Shown: positions 1 through 8,212, numbered from the stretch's first letter. The stretch is DNA of 64,000 nt from Thalassotalea euphylliae (GCF_003390375.1 NZ_QUOT01000001.1:868001-932000); one strand, 5' to 3'. Made by a program: numbers and translations. The notes: a model not told the origin generated them from the sequence alone.

Positions 1-506
1 AAGACAGCCAAGTGATTTTATTGTCAGATAACGAAACGCAAATTGTCAATGTACGCGAAGCACTAGATCGCCAATTAGCAGAACTACCGCGTGCCGATAT
101 TGCTCGTGCTGCGCTGTCAAAAAGTCGTTTAATTTTAACCGACGATATCGCAATGGCTGTTGAAGTATCAAACCTTTACGGCCCAGAGCACTTAATTGTA
201 CAAACGGCTGAGCCAGAAAGCCTAGTGGGTAAACTGCGTAACGCTGGCTCTATTTTCTTAGGGGCTTACACGCCAGAATCTGCTGGTGATTACGCCAGCG
301 GGACTAACCACGTACTACCGACTTACGGCTACTCAAAAGTGGTCAGTAGTTTATCGCTTGCTGATTTCTCTCGCCGTTACACAGTGCAGCAAATTACTCG
401 TCAGGGCTTGGCAAATTTAGCGCCAGCAATCATCGAGCTAACCAACGCGGAAGGTTTAATGGCGCACCAAAAAGCGGTAACCATACGACTAGAGGGTGAA
501 GGCTAA
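1..506 (+). CDS. hisD: Histidinol dehydrogenase, C-terminal part (cut by window start)
   Basis: Catalyses the last two steps of histidine synthesis, NAD-dependent oxidation of L-histidinol to L-histidine through the aldehyde, in the cytoplasm. The reading frame is open from base 3, so only about 167 C-terminal residues of a usual 430 or so are present; the GTG at 12 is an internal codon. The family hallmarks are visible: the catalytic Glu-His pair in GPEHL, the stretch SAGDYASGTNHVLPT with a zinc-ligand Asp, and the C-terminal HQKAVTIR motif with the last zinc-ligand His. The stop codon overlaps the hisC start by one base (TAATG), indicating translational coupling in the his operon. The start and the usual his leader lie outside the window. 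Confidence 0.97.
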   Translation, partial: DSQVILLSDNETQIVNVREALDRQLAELPRADIARAALSKSRLILTDDIAMAVEVSNLYGPEHLIVQTAEPESLVGKLRNAGSIFLGAYTPESAGDYASGTNHVLPTYGYSKVVSSLSLADFSRRYTVQQITRQGLANLAPAIIELTNAEGLMAHQKAVTIRLEGEG

Positions 507-1648
507 TGGCAACGAAAGATTTATCTAGTGCAGAAAAGCTCGCCCGTGCTGAGCTTATCGAAATGGTGCCCTATCAGTCGGCACGCCGCTTACAAAAAGC
601 AGATGCAGATGCTAATGGCAAGCAAGCCTTTAATAGTAAAATTTGGTTAAACGCAAACGAAGCTTCAGGGCCCGGAAAATACCAGCTAAGCGCCGATTGC
701 ATTAACCGCTACCCAGATTTTCAACCAGAAAACTTGATGGCAGCGTACAGCGACTATAGCGGCTTACCTGTTGAGCAATTGCTGGCAACACGCGGGGCTG
801 ACGAAGGTATTGAATTGATTATTCGCACCTTCTGTACAGCATACCAAGACAGCATTTTAATCTGCCCGCCAACATACGGCATGTACGCCATTAGCGCTGA
901 AAACCACGGTGCAGGTATTGTTAAAGTGCCACAAGTAAATAATCAGTTGGATGTTGACGGCATCATCGAGCAACTTGATAACGTCAATGTGGTGTTTTTA
1001 TGTTCGCCGGGCAACCCAACGGGCAACTTACTACCTAAAGCACAAATTAAAGCCGTGTTAGAGGCAGCACAAGACAAAGCCATTGTCGTTGTTGATGAAG
1101 CTTACATTGAATTTTCACCCGAAGATTCAGCGCAAAGCTGGTTAGCTGACTACCCTAATTTAGTGGTGCTACGCACGCTTTCTAAAGCCTTTGCGCTCGC
1201 CGGTTTACGCTGTGGTTTTACACTGGCGTCAAAAGAAATTATCACGCTGCTAAGCAAAGTGATCGCCCCTTACCCTATTTCAGCGCCAGTTGCAGAAATT
1301 GCCAGCCAAGCGTTAACTGGTGATAACTTACAGTTGATGAAAGTGCGCGTTGAAGAAACAAAAATACTTCGCCAAAGCCTAATTAGCTGGTTAGAAACGC
1401 AAAGTTGGGTCGATGAAGTGTTTGTCAGCGACGCCAACTTTGTATTGTTTCGCACGCCATTAAAAACTGACATTTTTGACGGGCTAAAAGCGCAAGGCAT
1501 ATTAATTCGCGATCAATCAAAACAACTGCAATTGGAAAACTGCCTACGCATTTCTATTGGCAGTAAGCGCGAGATGGACTTAGTACAAAAAACAATGACA
1601 AATCTGGTCACAAATACTTCTGCGTTATCAGTACAGGAAACAAATTAA
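506..1648 (+). CDS. hisC: Histidinol-phosphate aminotransferase
   Basis: PLP-dependent class I/II aminotransferase that transfers an amino group from glutamate to imidazole-acetol phosphate, giving histidinol phosphate. The 380-residue protein keeps the substrate signature VPYQSARR (residues 21-28), the SRGADEGIE-like loop (ATRGADEGIE), CPPTYGMY, the cofactor Asp in VVDEAYIEF and the Schiff-base lysine K227 in RTLSKAFALAG. It is slightly longer than the approximately 355-residue E. coli protein, from an N-terminal extension and a small insert after residue 30. It overlaps hisD and hisB by single bases, so it sits inside one polycistronic message. Confidence 0.98.
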   Translation: MATKDLSSAEKLARAELIEMVPYQSARRLQKADADANGKQAFNSKIWLNANEASGPGKYQLSADCINRYPDFQPENLMAAYSDYSGLPVEQLLATRGADEGIELIIRTFCTAYQDSILICPPTYGMYAISAENHGAGIVKVPQVNNQLDVDGIIEQLDNVNVVFLCSPGNPTGNLLPKAQIKAVLEAAQDKAIVVVDEAYIEFSPEDSAQSWLADYPNLVVLRTLSKAFALAGLRCGFTLASKEIITLLSKVIAPYPISAPVAEIASQALTGDNLQLMKVRVEETKILRQSLISWLETQSWVDEVFVSDANFVLFRTPLKTDIFDGLKAQGILIRDQSKQLQLENCLRISIGSKREMDLVQKTMTNLVTNTSALSVQETN

Positions 1649-2715
1649 TGAGTGGACAAAATATTTTATTTATCGATCGCGACGGTACTTTAATTGAAGA
1701 ACCGCCAGTAGATTTTCAGGTCGATACCCTAGAAAAACTGGTCTTTGAGCCAAAAGTTATTCCTGTACTGCTTGCCTTACAAGCGAAGGGCTTTCGCCTT
1801 GTTATGGTGTCGAACCAAGACGGTTTAGGCACCGACAGCTACCCGCAAGCGGATTTTGACTTGCCACACAACAAAATGATGGACTTTTTCACCTCACAGG
1901 GGGTGGTTTTTGACGATGTGTTGTTATGCCCGCACTTTGAAGAAGACAACTGTAGCTGCCGCAAGCCAAAGCTTGGCATGGTGTCTGACTACTTGCAGCA
2001 AGGTAAAGTTAACTTTGCCAACTCTTATGTGATTGGCGATCGCGAAACCGATATGCAGCTAGCGGCCAATATGGGGATTCAAGGGCTGCGCTACAACCGT
2101 GACACCCTAAACTGGGACGCCATTGCCGAGCAGCTATTAACCCAGCCGCGCAAGGCAACCGTGACCCGCACCACCAAAGAAACCGACATCACCATTGATG
2201 TTAATCTTGATGGCACAGGCAATAGCATTAATACTGGCCTTGGCTTTTTCGACCACATGCTAGAGCAAATTTCAACGCACGGCGGTTTTGCCCTGAAGGT
2301 AACAGTAGACGGCGATTACCACATCGACGAACACCACAGCGTGGAAGACACCGCATTAGCACTAGGCAGTGCATTAAAACAAGCACTCGGTGATAAGCGC
2401 GGAATTGGTCGCTTTGGCTTTGTCTTGCCGATGGATGAATGCCGAGCCGAATGTGCGATTGATTTATCTGGCCGCCCTTGGCTTGAATTCGATGCTAACT
2501 TTACCGACAGCCGCGTTGGTACGATGTCAACGCAAATGGTATCGCACTTTTTCCGCTCATTGGCCGACAGCATGGCGGTAACCTTGCACCTTTCCACAAC
2601 AGAAGGTAACTGTCACCACCAAGTAGAGAGTTTATTTAAAGTATTTGGCCGTGCATTGCGCCAAGCCATTACCGTGCAAGGTAGCGAATTACCAAGCACC
2701 AAAGGAGCACTGTAA
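1648..2715 (+). CDS. hisB: Bifunctional histidinol-phosphatase / imidazoleglycerol-phosphate dehydratase
   Basis: Two-domain enzyme of 355 residues carrying out two non-consecutive steps. The N-terminal half is a HAD phosphatase (histidinol phosphate to histidinol) with the DxDGT nucleophile motif FIDRDGT at residues 8-14 and a CxH...CxC zinc loop (CPHFEEDNCSCRKPK). The C-terminal half is imidazoleglycerol-phosphate dehydratase, recognised by the metal-binding motifs FDHMLEQ, DEHHSVED and ECRAECAIDLSGRP, and by CHHQVES near the end. The fused arrangement is typical of Gammaproteobacteria. Start and stop overlap the neighbouring genes by one base each (TAATG). Confidence 0.98.
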   Translation: MSGQNILFIDRDGTLIEEPPVDFQVDTLEKLVFEPKVIPVLLALQAKGFRLVMVSNQDGLGTDSYPQADFDLPHNKMMDFFTSQGVVFDDVLLCPHFEEDNCSCRKPKLGMVSDYLQQGKVNFANSYVIGDRETDMQLAANMGIQGLRYNRDTLNWDAIAEQLLTQPRKATVTRTTKETDITIDVNLDGTGNSINTGLGFFDHMLEQISTHGGFALKVTVDGDYHIDEHHSVEDTALALGSALKQALGDKRGIGRFGFVLPMDECRAECAIDLSGRPWLEFDANFTDSRVGTMSTQMVSHFFRSLADSMAVTLHLSTTEGNCHHQVESLFKVFGRALRQAITVQGSELPSTKGAL

Positions 2716-3365
2716 TGCCAGAGCAAGCAAACAGCCGCTTTGTCATTGTTGATACTGGCTGTGCCAATCTTTCCTCGGTAAAATTTGCCATAAAGCGCCT
2801 AGGCTTTGACGCCGAAATTACTGACGATGTCACCAAGATCAAAGCGGCAGAAAAAGTGATTTTACCCGGTGTCGGTAATGCCAAGCACGCGATGGAAAAT
2901 ATTCGCGAGAAAAACTTGGTGGCCTGTATTCAAGGGTTAACACAACCGGTATTAGGTTTTTGTTTAGGTATGCAGTTAATGTGCAGCGACTCCCGCGAAA
3001 GTTCAGCGCTGAGTCACACAAAAACGGATTCGGATGAGGGCATTGACATTATCGATTGCTTAGATTTAATTCCCACCTCAGTTGCACCACTTGAAGCGAA
3101 CGGACTGCGTTTACCCCACATGGGCTGGAACACACTAACGTCAGTGATTGACCACCCAGTATTTGCTGGCATTAATGTTGGCGATTACTTCTACTTCGTA
3201 CACAGCTTTGCCGCGCCAGTGAGTGATTACACGGCAGCAGCCTGTGAATACGGCAGCGCGTTTTCAGCCGCGATTGTTAAAGACAATTTTGTTGGTTGTC
3301 AGTTCCACCCTGAGCGCTCCGGCGCAAACGGCAGTAAAATCATTAAAAACTTTTTGGAGATGTAA
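2715..3365 (+). CDS. hisH: Imidazole glycerol phosphate synthase, glutaminase subunit
   Basis: Class I glutamine amidotransferase that supplies ammonia to HisF for ring closure to imidazole glycerol phosphate and AICAR. The catalytic Cys lies in LGFCLGMQL and the His-Glu pair in CQFHPERSG near the C terminus; the oxyanion strand appears as LPGVGNAKHAM. Its 216 residues are a little more than the common 196-200, owing to an acidic, serine-rich insert at about residues 95-110. It begins at the TAATG overlap with hisB. The partner HisF is encoded two genes downstream. Confidence 0.97.
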   Translation: MPEQANSRFVIVDTGCANLSSVKFAIKRLGFDAEITDDVTKIKAAEKVILPGVGNAKHAMENIREKNLVACIQGLTQPVLGFCLGMQLMCSDSRESSALSHTKTDSDEGIDIIDCLDLIPTSVAPLEANGLRLPHMGWNTLTSVIDHPVFAGINVGDYFYFVHSFAAPVSDYTAAACEYGSAFSAAIVKDNFVGCQFHPERSGANGSKIIKNFLEM

Positions 3366-3366
3366 G

Positions 3367-4131
3367 GTGCTGATCCCTGCAATTGATTTAATTAACGGCG
3401 AGGTAGTTCGCCTATACCAAGGTGACTACGAGCAAAAAACCAGTTACCAAACCTCTGCCGCCGAGCGTCAAGCCAGCTATGCCCAAGCAGGTGCAAAAGT
3501 AATGCACTTTGTTGATTTAGACGGCGCAAAAGACAGCACAAAACGCCAACTCACCTTACTAAAAACCTTAGTGAATCACTCAAGCATGATTATTCAAGTC
3601 GGTGGTGGCGTGCGCTCAAAACAAGACGTTGACGATTTATTGGCATTGGGCGCAGATCGCGTGGTCATTGGCAGCCTTGCGATTAAAGAGCCGCAACTAG
3701 TACGCGAATGGCTAGTGGAATTTGGCGGCGAGAAAATTGTACTTGCGCTTGATGTAAAAATTGATGAACAAGGCAACAAAACGCTACCAACCCACGGCTG
3801 GATTAAAGACAGCGGCGTTAACCTTGAAGAATTGTTAGACGACTACCTAGCCGCAGGCTTAATTCACGTACTTTGTACTGACATCAGCAAAGACGGCACG
3901 CTTTCTGGTAGCAATGTTGGCATGTACAGCGAACTTTGCAGCCAATACCCTAGCATTCAATGGCAAGCTTCTGGCGGAATCGGTTCGTTAGCGGATATTG
4001 AAGCACTTAAACCCACAGGTGTGAGTGGCGTAATTTTAGGTCGCTCATTATTAGAGGGTAAATTCACTTTAGATGAAGCGTTAGCATTATGGCCGAACGA
4101 CTTTAAAAGCGCCACACAAGGAGCACAATAA
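3367..4131 (+). CDS. hisA: ProFAR isomerase (HisA)
   Basis: A (beta-alpha)8-barrel enzyme that isomerises the aminoaldose ProFAR to the ketose PRFAR. An upstream in-frame ATG exists inside hisH, but the family starts at (M)xIPAxDL. The GTG at 3367, just after the hisH stop and behind the GGAGA at about 3356, gives exactly (f)MLIPAIDLINGEVV, so that start was chosen (254 residues, normal length). Motifs include the N-terminal catalytic Asp in IDL, the phosphate-binding VGGGVRS, the second catalytic Asp in CTDISKDGTL and SGGIGSLADI. It overlaps hisF by one base. Confidence 0.96.
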   Translation: MLIPAIDLINGEVVRLYQGDYEQKTSYQTSAAERQASYAQAGAKVMHFVDLDGAKDSTKRQLTLLKTLVNHSSMIIQVGGGVRSKQDVDDLLALGADRVVIGSLAIKEPQLVREWLVEFGGEKIVLALDVKIDEQGNKTLPTHGWIKDSGVNLEELLDDYLAAGLIHVLCTDISKDGTLSGSNVGMYSELCSQYPSIQWQASGGIGSLADIEALKPTGVSGVILGRSLLEGKFTLDEALALWPNDFKSATQGAQ

Positions 4132-4904
4132 TGCTAGCGAAACGTATTATTCCATGCCTTGATGTACGTGATGGCAAGGTAGTCAAAGGGGTGAAATTCC
4201 GTAACCACGAAATCATTGGCGATATTGTACCGCTGGCGCAAAAATACGCCCAAGCTGGTGCCGATGAGTTAGTATTTTATGATATTACCGCCAGCTCTGA
4301 TGGCCGCGTAGTGGACAAAAGCTGGGTGAGCCGTATTGCCGAAGTGATCGACATTCCATTTTGTGTCGCAGGTGGTATTAAATCCGAACAAGACGCGCGT
4401 GAAATTTTAATGATGGGCGCCGATAAAACCAGCATTAACTCCCCTGCCCTGCAAGATCCAAGTTTAATTGAACGCTTGGCAGATCGTTTTGGCGTGCAAT
4501 GTGTGGTGGTGGGTATCGACAGCTATTTCGACAAAGAAACGGGCGCTTACCAAGTGTACCAATTTACCGGCGATGAAAGCCGCACGCAAAAAACCAGCTG
4601 GCACACCTTTGACTGGATTGAACGGGTGCAACAACTGGGCGCGGGTGAAATTGTTTTAAACTGCATGAACCAAGACGGCGTGCGCCAAGGTTATGATATT
4701 GACCAACTAAGCAAAGCGCGCGCGGTTGCCAACATCCCTTTAATCGCTTCCGGTGGCGCAGGTGAAATTGCCCACTTTACTGACGTATTTAAACAAGCAG
4801 ATGTTGACGGCGCACTCGCTGCTAGCGTATTCCACAAAGGCATAATTGATATGGCAGAGCTGAAACAAACACTAAAAGCTGCCGATGTAGAAATAAGGAT
4901 TTAA
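4131..4904 (+). CDS. hisF: Imidazole glycerol phosphate synthase, cyclase subunit
   Basis: Barrel subunit that uses HisH-derived ammonia to convert PRFAR into imidazole glycerol phosphate and AICAR, the latter feeding purine synthesis. The 257-residue protein has the expected IIPCLDVRDGKVVKG N-terminus (catalytic Asp in CLDV), VAGGI, the second acid in NCMNQDGVRQGYD, and IASGGAGE near the C-terminus. Length and motifs are canonical. It starts in the TAATG overlap with hisA and is followed after 2 bases by hisIE. Confidence 0.98.
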   Translation: MLAKRIIPCLDVRDGKVVKGVKFRNHEIIGDIVPLAQKYAQAGADELVFYDITASSDGRVVDKSWVSRIAEVIDIPFCVAGGIKSEQDAREILMMGADKTSINSPALQDPSLIERLADRFGVQCVVVGIDSYFDKETGAYQVYQFTGDESRTQKTSWHTFDWIERVQQLGAGEIVLNCMNQDGVRQGYDIDQLSKARAVANIPLIASGGAGEIAHFTDVFKQADVDGALAASVFHKGIIDMAELKQTLKAADVEIRI

Positions 4905-4906
4905 CC

Positions 4907-5527
4907 GTGATTGTTACTCTCGAAAATTTTAACGAATTAGCATGGCAGAAAATGGATAACCTATTGCCGGCTATTATTCAAGACAGCGCAACCGGCGCCG
5001 TGTTAATGCAAGGTTTTATGAACCAAGAAGCGCTTAAAGTCACCTTGGAATCTGGCAACGCCACTTTCTTTAGCCGCTCAAAACAGCGCCTATGGATGAA
5101 AGGTGAAAGCTCTGGCAATGTACTCGCGGTTAAACAAGTGCTAGCCGATTGCGATCAAGACTCTATTTTAATTGCTGCAGTGCCGCATGGCCCAACATGC
5201 CACTTAGGTAATCACTCTTGTTTTCCTGAAGAAAAACTTAGCCAGCAAAACTTCCTATCTTACCTAGAGCGTTTTATCGGCGAACGTAAAAACGACCCAG
5301 TCGAGGAGAGCTACACCGCTCGCCTGCTCGCTAGAGGCACAACAAAAGTTGCCCAAAAAGTGGGTGAAGAAGGCGTAGAAGTTGCCCTTGCTGCCGTGGC
5401 GGAAACCAAAGAAGACTTACTTGGCGAATGTGCCGACCTTTTCTACCACACACTAGTATTACTTGAAGACAAAGGGGTTAAGCTAAACGAAGTAATGGAA
5501 GTGCTTCAGAAGCGTCATAGTAAGTAG
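4907..5527 (+). CDS. hisI: Bifunctional phosphoribosyl-AMP cyclohydrolase / phosphoribosyl-ATP pyrophosphatase
   Basis: Fusion enzyme (HisIE) for the second and third steps of the pathway. The HisI part (residues 1 to about 115) shows FFSRSKQRLWMKGESSGN, the Asp-rich DCDQDS and the zinc cysteines in GPTCHLGNHSCF. The HisE part (about 120-206) shows SYTARLLARG and KVGEEGVEVALAA. The GTG start at 4907 sits 6 bases behind AAGGAT and two bases after the hisF stop; it matches the expected N-terminal length. This is the last his gene; a hairpin follows. Confidence 0.97.
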   Translation: MIVTLENFNELAWQKMDNLLPAIIQDSATGAVLMQGFMNQEALKVTLESGNATFFSRSKQRLWMKGESSGNVLAVKQVLADCDQDSILIAAVPHGPTCHLGNHSCFPEEKLSQQNFLSYLERFIGERKNDPVEESYTARLLARGTTKVAQKVGEEGVEVALAAVAETKEDLLGECADLFYHTLVLLEDKGVKLNEVMEVLQKRHSK

Positions 5528-5547
5528 TTTAACCATTTCCATTGAAT

Positions 5548-5617
5548 AAAAAGATCAAACTAGGACTGTCTAGTTGATAGTTTAACGTTTAACACTTTCA
5601 CTCGTTTGATCTTTTTT
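5548..5617 (+). terminator. Putative terminator after the his operon
   Basis: A 13-base arm at 5548-5560 (A-rich, then GATCAAAC) is complementary to 5604-5616, where GTTTGATC runs into a T tract. The enclosed loop of about 43 bases is unusually long and includes a short internal repeat (GTTTAAC twice). The position 20 bases after hisIE fits the end of the operon. The long loop makes a classical Rho-independent mechanism less certain. Confidence 0.55.
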
Positions 5618-5856
5618 CTTCAGTATCAATATTGTTGTCACAGCTATAGTGCTTTTAGTCACTTCACTTAACACCTCTAGCCATGTAATTTAGCGGTACC
5701 CGGCAAATTCGTTTTTATATTAACAGCGGCATATATCGATACTGTTTATTTATACATAACGACTAAATTTTTTTTATTTTCAGGATCGTGGACATTTTGT
5801 CCAACTTTATCCAGAGCTAACATAGTCAAAGTTAAAAACCTTGAAATATTATTAAC
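5618..5856. other. Gene-free, AT-rich flank left of the insertion sequence
   Basis: No convincing gene. One plus-strand frame is open from about 5687 to the insertion sequence (roughly 55 codons) but lacks a start codon with a ribosome site and resembles no family I recognise. It may be the interior of a gene broken by the insertion, or chance in AT-rich DNA. Confidence 0.4.
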
Positions 5857-5873
5857 TGAATCGACCAGATTTT

Positions 5874-5910
5874 CCTAGACACAAATAAGTTGTAAACTTT
5901 GTGTCCTAGG
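5874..5910 (+). promoter_or_regulatory. Hairpin at the left IS end, partly covering the orfA ribosome site
   Basis: CCTAG-ACACAAA-(TA)-AGTT at 5874-5891 pairs with AACTTTGTGTCCTAGG at 5895-5910 around a 3-base loop, with one single-base and one two-base bulge. The first bases of the orfA Shine-Dalgarno GGAGG (5909-5913) belong to the stem. Many insertion sequences use such a structure to stop translation of transposase from transcripts entering from outside; that role is inferred here. Confidence 0.5.
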
Positions 5911-5917
5911 AGGATGA

Positions 5918-6211
5918 ATGAGCGCTAAAAGATTTCCCGAAGAATTTAAGGTTCAGGCCGTTAAGCAAGTGACTGAAAAAGGTCACTCCGTTGCAAGCGT
6001 TGCAGAACGGTTAGATATCTCGACAAATAGTCTTTATATCTGGTTAAAACGCTATGGCAGTAACAGCGAACACTACCAAGAATTATCCGAGCAAGAAAAG
6101 CGTATTAAAGCGCTTGAGAAAGAACTAAAGCGTACTCAACAAGAACGTGATCTATTAAAGGAAGCCGCCGTGTACTTTGCGGGCGAGTCAAAGAAAAGTA
6201 CACGTTCATAA
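5918..6211 (+). CDS. IS3-family transposase OrfA
   Basis: 97 residues. The N-terminal helix-turn-helix (residues 1-45, RFPEEFKVQAVKQV then SVASVAERLDIS and SLYIWLKRYG) binds the terminal repeats, and a heptad-rich segment (about 58-85, EQEKRIKALEKELKRTQQER) should form the leucine zipper for multimerisation. A strong AGGAGG ribosome site precedes the ATG. The A-AAG run near 6190-6195 just before the stop is the likely -1 slip site producing the OrfAB fusion, since the orfB frame is open from 6151. Confidence 0.93.
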   Translation: MSAKRFPEEFKVQAVKQVTEKGHSVASVAERLDISTNSLYIWLKRYGSNSEHYQELSEQEKRIKALEKELKRTQQERDLLKEAAVYFAGESKKSTRS

Positions 6212-6243
6212 AGTCTCGGCTCAACCAATACCCCATAAAGCTG

Positions 6244-7068
6244 ATGTGCCAAGCGTTGCAAGTTCACCGCAGTGGCTTTCATGCTTGGTTGCAAAAGCCA
6301 GAATCCAAGCGAGCTAAGGATGACAAGCGCTTAACGGGTTTAATCAAACAGTCTTGGCTTGAAAGCGGCTGCGTTTACGGTTATCGCAAAATTCAAAGTG
6401 ATATGTTGGATTTAGGTGAAGTTTGCTCAAAGAATAGAGTTCATCGATTAATGCAGTTATCAGGCATTCAAGCTCAAGTCGGCTATAAGAAGCGCAAAGG
6501 CAACTATGGCACTAAGCCTTCTGTGGTCGCAGATAACCAGTTAAAACGACAGTTTGATGTAGTACAGCCAAATCAAGCTTGGGTAACTGATATCACTTAT
6601 ATTGATACGCACGAAGGCTTTCTCTATTTAGCCGTAGTTATCGACTTGTTTTCTCGGCAAGTCGTTGGCTGGTCGATGCAATCGATGATGCATACTGATT
6701 TAGTCTTAAGTGCATTACTCGCTGCTGTATGGCGAAGAAAACCTAAGCAAACGGTTATTATACATTCCGATCAAGGCAGCCAATTTACAGGTTATGACTG
6801 GCAACGATTTGCTGCTGAGCATAATTTATCACTCAGTATGAGTCGTAGAGGTAACTGCCATGATAATGCTGTTGCTGAGAGCTTCTTTCAGTTGCTAAAA
6901 CGTGAACGGATCAAGCGAAGAAAATACAAAAATAGAGAAAAAGCTAAGGAAGATATTTTCGATTACATCGAAATGTTTTATAACAGCAAACGTAAACATG
7001 GTTATCTAAATAATCAGTCTCCAACTGACTATGATAAAACCTATTTTATGAATCAAGAAAACGTCTAG
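6244..7068 (+). CDS. IS3-family transposase OrfB (DDE integrase)
   Basis: Catalytic half of the transposase. The coordinates run from the first ATG; the frame itself is open from 6151 in the -1 register relative to orfA, so the functional product is probably an OrfAB fusion of about 380 residues made by frameshifting. An HTH_21-type region (GCVYGYRKIQSDM) precedes the rve core, with the DDE triad visible as WVTDITY, IIHSDQGSQF and NAVAESFFQLLKRE; the C-terminal YNSKRKHGYLNNQSP motif is typical. No frameshift or stop interrupts it, so the element may still be active. Confidence 0.94.
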   Translation: MCQALQVHRSGFHAWLQKPESKRAKDDKRLTGLIKQSWLESGCVYGYRKIQSDMLDLGEVCSKNRVHRLMQLSGIQAQVGYKKRKGNYGTKPSVVADNQLKRQFDVVQPNQAWVTDITYIDTHEGFLYLAVVIDLFSRQVVGWSMQSMMHTDLVLSALLAAVWRRKPKQTVIIHSDQGSQFTGYDWQRFAAEHNLSLSMSRRGNCHDNAVAESFFQLLKRERIKRRKYKNREKAKEDIFDYIEMFYNSKRKHGYLNNQSPTDYDKTYFMNQENV

Positions 7069-7086
7069 GGTAGTCTGGTCGATTCA

Positions 7087-7227
7087 GGTATTCAATCTGA
7101 CAACAGTATTTTGTACTGGTTTTTAGTACTTTGTTCTTTTGGGGTCGGTAGTTTTATTGGCCTTTATTGTGAGCAAAAGCTAATAAAAAAACGCCTAAAG
7201 AAAATAGTACGCCTAAATCTTAGCTAA
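7087..7227 (+). pseudogene. 3' remnant of a membrane-protein gene next to the IS
   Basis: Directly after the right IS end a frame runs for 46 codons to the TAA at 7225-7227. It encodes one hydrophobic helix (YWFLVLCSFGVGSFIGLY) followed by a basic tail (KLIKKRLKKIV), like the last membrane span of an inner-membrane protein. It has no start codon of its own, and a good terminator follows 13 bases later, which suggests the true 3' end of a gene whose 5' part was lost or displaced at the insertion. The family is not recognisable from so short a piece. Confidence 0.5.
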
Positions 7228-7240
7228 TCAGCTAGTTAGC

Positions 7241-7275
7241 AAGAGCAAATGCCGCTGGCTTTTGCTCTTTCTTCG
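7241..7275 (+). terminator. Rho-independent terminator
   Basis: AAGAGCAAA (7241-7249) pairs with TTTGCTCTT (7261-7269) and is followed by T-rich sequence. It closes the truncated gene at 7087-7227. Confidence 0.7.
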
Positions 7276-7340
7276 TTAGTTTTAACCAAGTGCAACAGGC
7301 AGTTTAACGCCGAGTTATCAATATCAGAAATTAGGTGGCA

Positions 7341-7694
7341 ATGGAAAGCTCTAATCACCAATGTGAACACGAGAAAAACTCGAAAAGATTGAGCTTAATC
7401 GCTAAGGTCTTTTTTCCATCAATTGCCGTTTTCAGCGCTTTAATTTATCAACAATATCGATTTAGCGTCGATACTATTGAAGTTAAAATCTTCTCAAAAA
7501 ATATTACATGGACAGAATTTTGTGGCGAGTACCAATGCATTGAATCTCCGCAGTTCAACATTATTACATTGGAAGAGCACTTTACGACATCAGAAGATAT
7601 TTACCACCAAATAGAGCCTAACAACACGTATTTTCTCAGCATCAAAGGCTGGACTTTGTTCAAGTCCAAAAGAAAGGTTGTAAAGGTTTACTAG
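7341..7694 (+). CDS. Uncharacterised single-span membrane protein
   Basis: 117 residues from the ATG at 7341, chosen because AGGTGG lies 5 bases before it; a GTG two codons upstream is possible. A charged cytoplasmic N-terminus (about 20 residues) is followed by one hydrophobic helix (LIAKVFFPSIAVFSALIY) and an exported domain of about 75 residues with a Cys pair in FCGEYQC that could form a disulfide. The C-terminus is basic. I do not recognise the family. It lies alone between the IS/terminator and the ACT-domain gene, in a patch that also contains two broken genes. Confidence 0.65.
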   Translation: MESSNHQCEHEKNSKRLSLIAKVFFPSIAVFSALIYQQYRFSVDTIEVKIFSKNITWTEFCGEYQCIESPQFNIITLEEHFTTSEDIYHQIEPNNTYFLSIKGWTLFKSKRKVVKVY

Positions 7695-7753
7695 TAAACA
7701 TGCTTTTAGCATTATCTTTAGCAGCACTTATAGCAAAATAACAGGAAACAACT

Positions 7754-8155
7754 ATGTCTGGCATCACTGATTTAGACGAGTTATTACGCGCTATGCGCCC
7801 CAAACTAGTGGGTTCAGAATTTGTATTCTGCACGGTTTCTGGTGTGCTAGCAGATTATGCTCAGCTAAATCCAGTTGCTACCTTTATTGAATCTGAAGGG
7901 TTAACTTTGGTGCTAGAAAAGTCAGCGGCAGAAGCCGCAGGTTTGTCGTTTGATGGCACGTATCGCCAAATTACGTTAACGGTTCACTCTAGTTTGGAAG
8001 CAGTTGGTCTTACTGCTGCAGTTGCCAGCAAGTTAGCATCAAAGGGCATTAGTGCTAATGTTATCGCCGCTTATTATCACGACCATATTTTTGTGCAAAG
8101 TAGTAAAGCTGAAGCAGCAGTTTCAGCGTTAGAAGAATTTAGTGGCCAGAGTTAA
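7754..8155 (+). CDS. ACT domain-containing protein (COG3602-like)
   Basis: 133-residue cytoplasmic protein resembling the small stand-alone ACT proteins (COG3602). The N-terminal part (LDELLRAMRPKLVGSEFVFC) and a central GLSFDGTYRQITLTVHSSLEAVGLTA stretch lead into a C-terminal ACT fold (SKLASKGISANVIAAYYHDHIFV, with residues through 126). ACT domains usually bind amino acids; the ligand is not known for this family. RBS AGGAAA precedes the ATG by about 8 bases. A degenerate short repeat follows the stop codon. Confidence 0.85.
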   Translation: MSGITDLDELLRAMRPKLVGSEFVFCTVSGVLADYAQLNPVATFIESEGLTLVLEKSAAEAAGLSFDGTYRQITLTVHSSLEAVGLTAAVASKLASKGISANVIAAYYHDHIFVQSSKAEAAVSALEEFSGQS

Positions 8156-8212
8156 GCTAAATTAGCTGAGCTGAATGAGTTGAGCTGAATTAGCTGAACT
8201 GAATAAGCCGAG
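8154..8212. repeat. Degenerate short tandem repeat
   Basis: Variants of AGCTGAAT / AGCTGAGCTGAAT recur about five times just after the ACT gene. No coding frame or stable hairpin explains it; it looks like slippage-generated simple sequence. Confidence 0.5.

Larger units (their letters stand above)
5857..7086 (+). mobile_element. IS3-family insertion sequence, apparently complete
   Basis: About 1.23 kb bounded by imperfect inverted repeats: left 5856-5880 and right 7063-7087 agree at 22 of 25 positions, each end reading TGAATCGACCAGA inward. Inside are two consecutive frames, a short helix-turn-helix/leucine-zipper OrfA and a DDE integrase OrfB in the -1 frame, the IS3-family plan. The OrfB stop codon (7066-7068) lies inside the right repeat. 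No matching 3-4 base target duplication is visible (left flank ..TTAAC, right flank GGTAT..), so the element may be old or flanking DNA may have been rearranged. Only one copy is present in this window. Confidence 0.92.

Noticed and set aside
5850..7095. Target-site duplication of the IS
   Set aside because: Flanks (TTAAC and GGTAT) share no 3-4 base duplication at any reasonable boundary.
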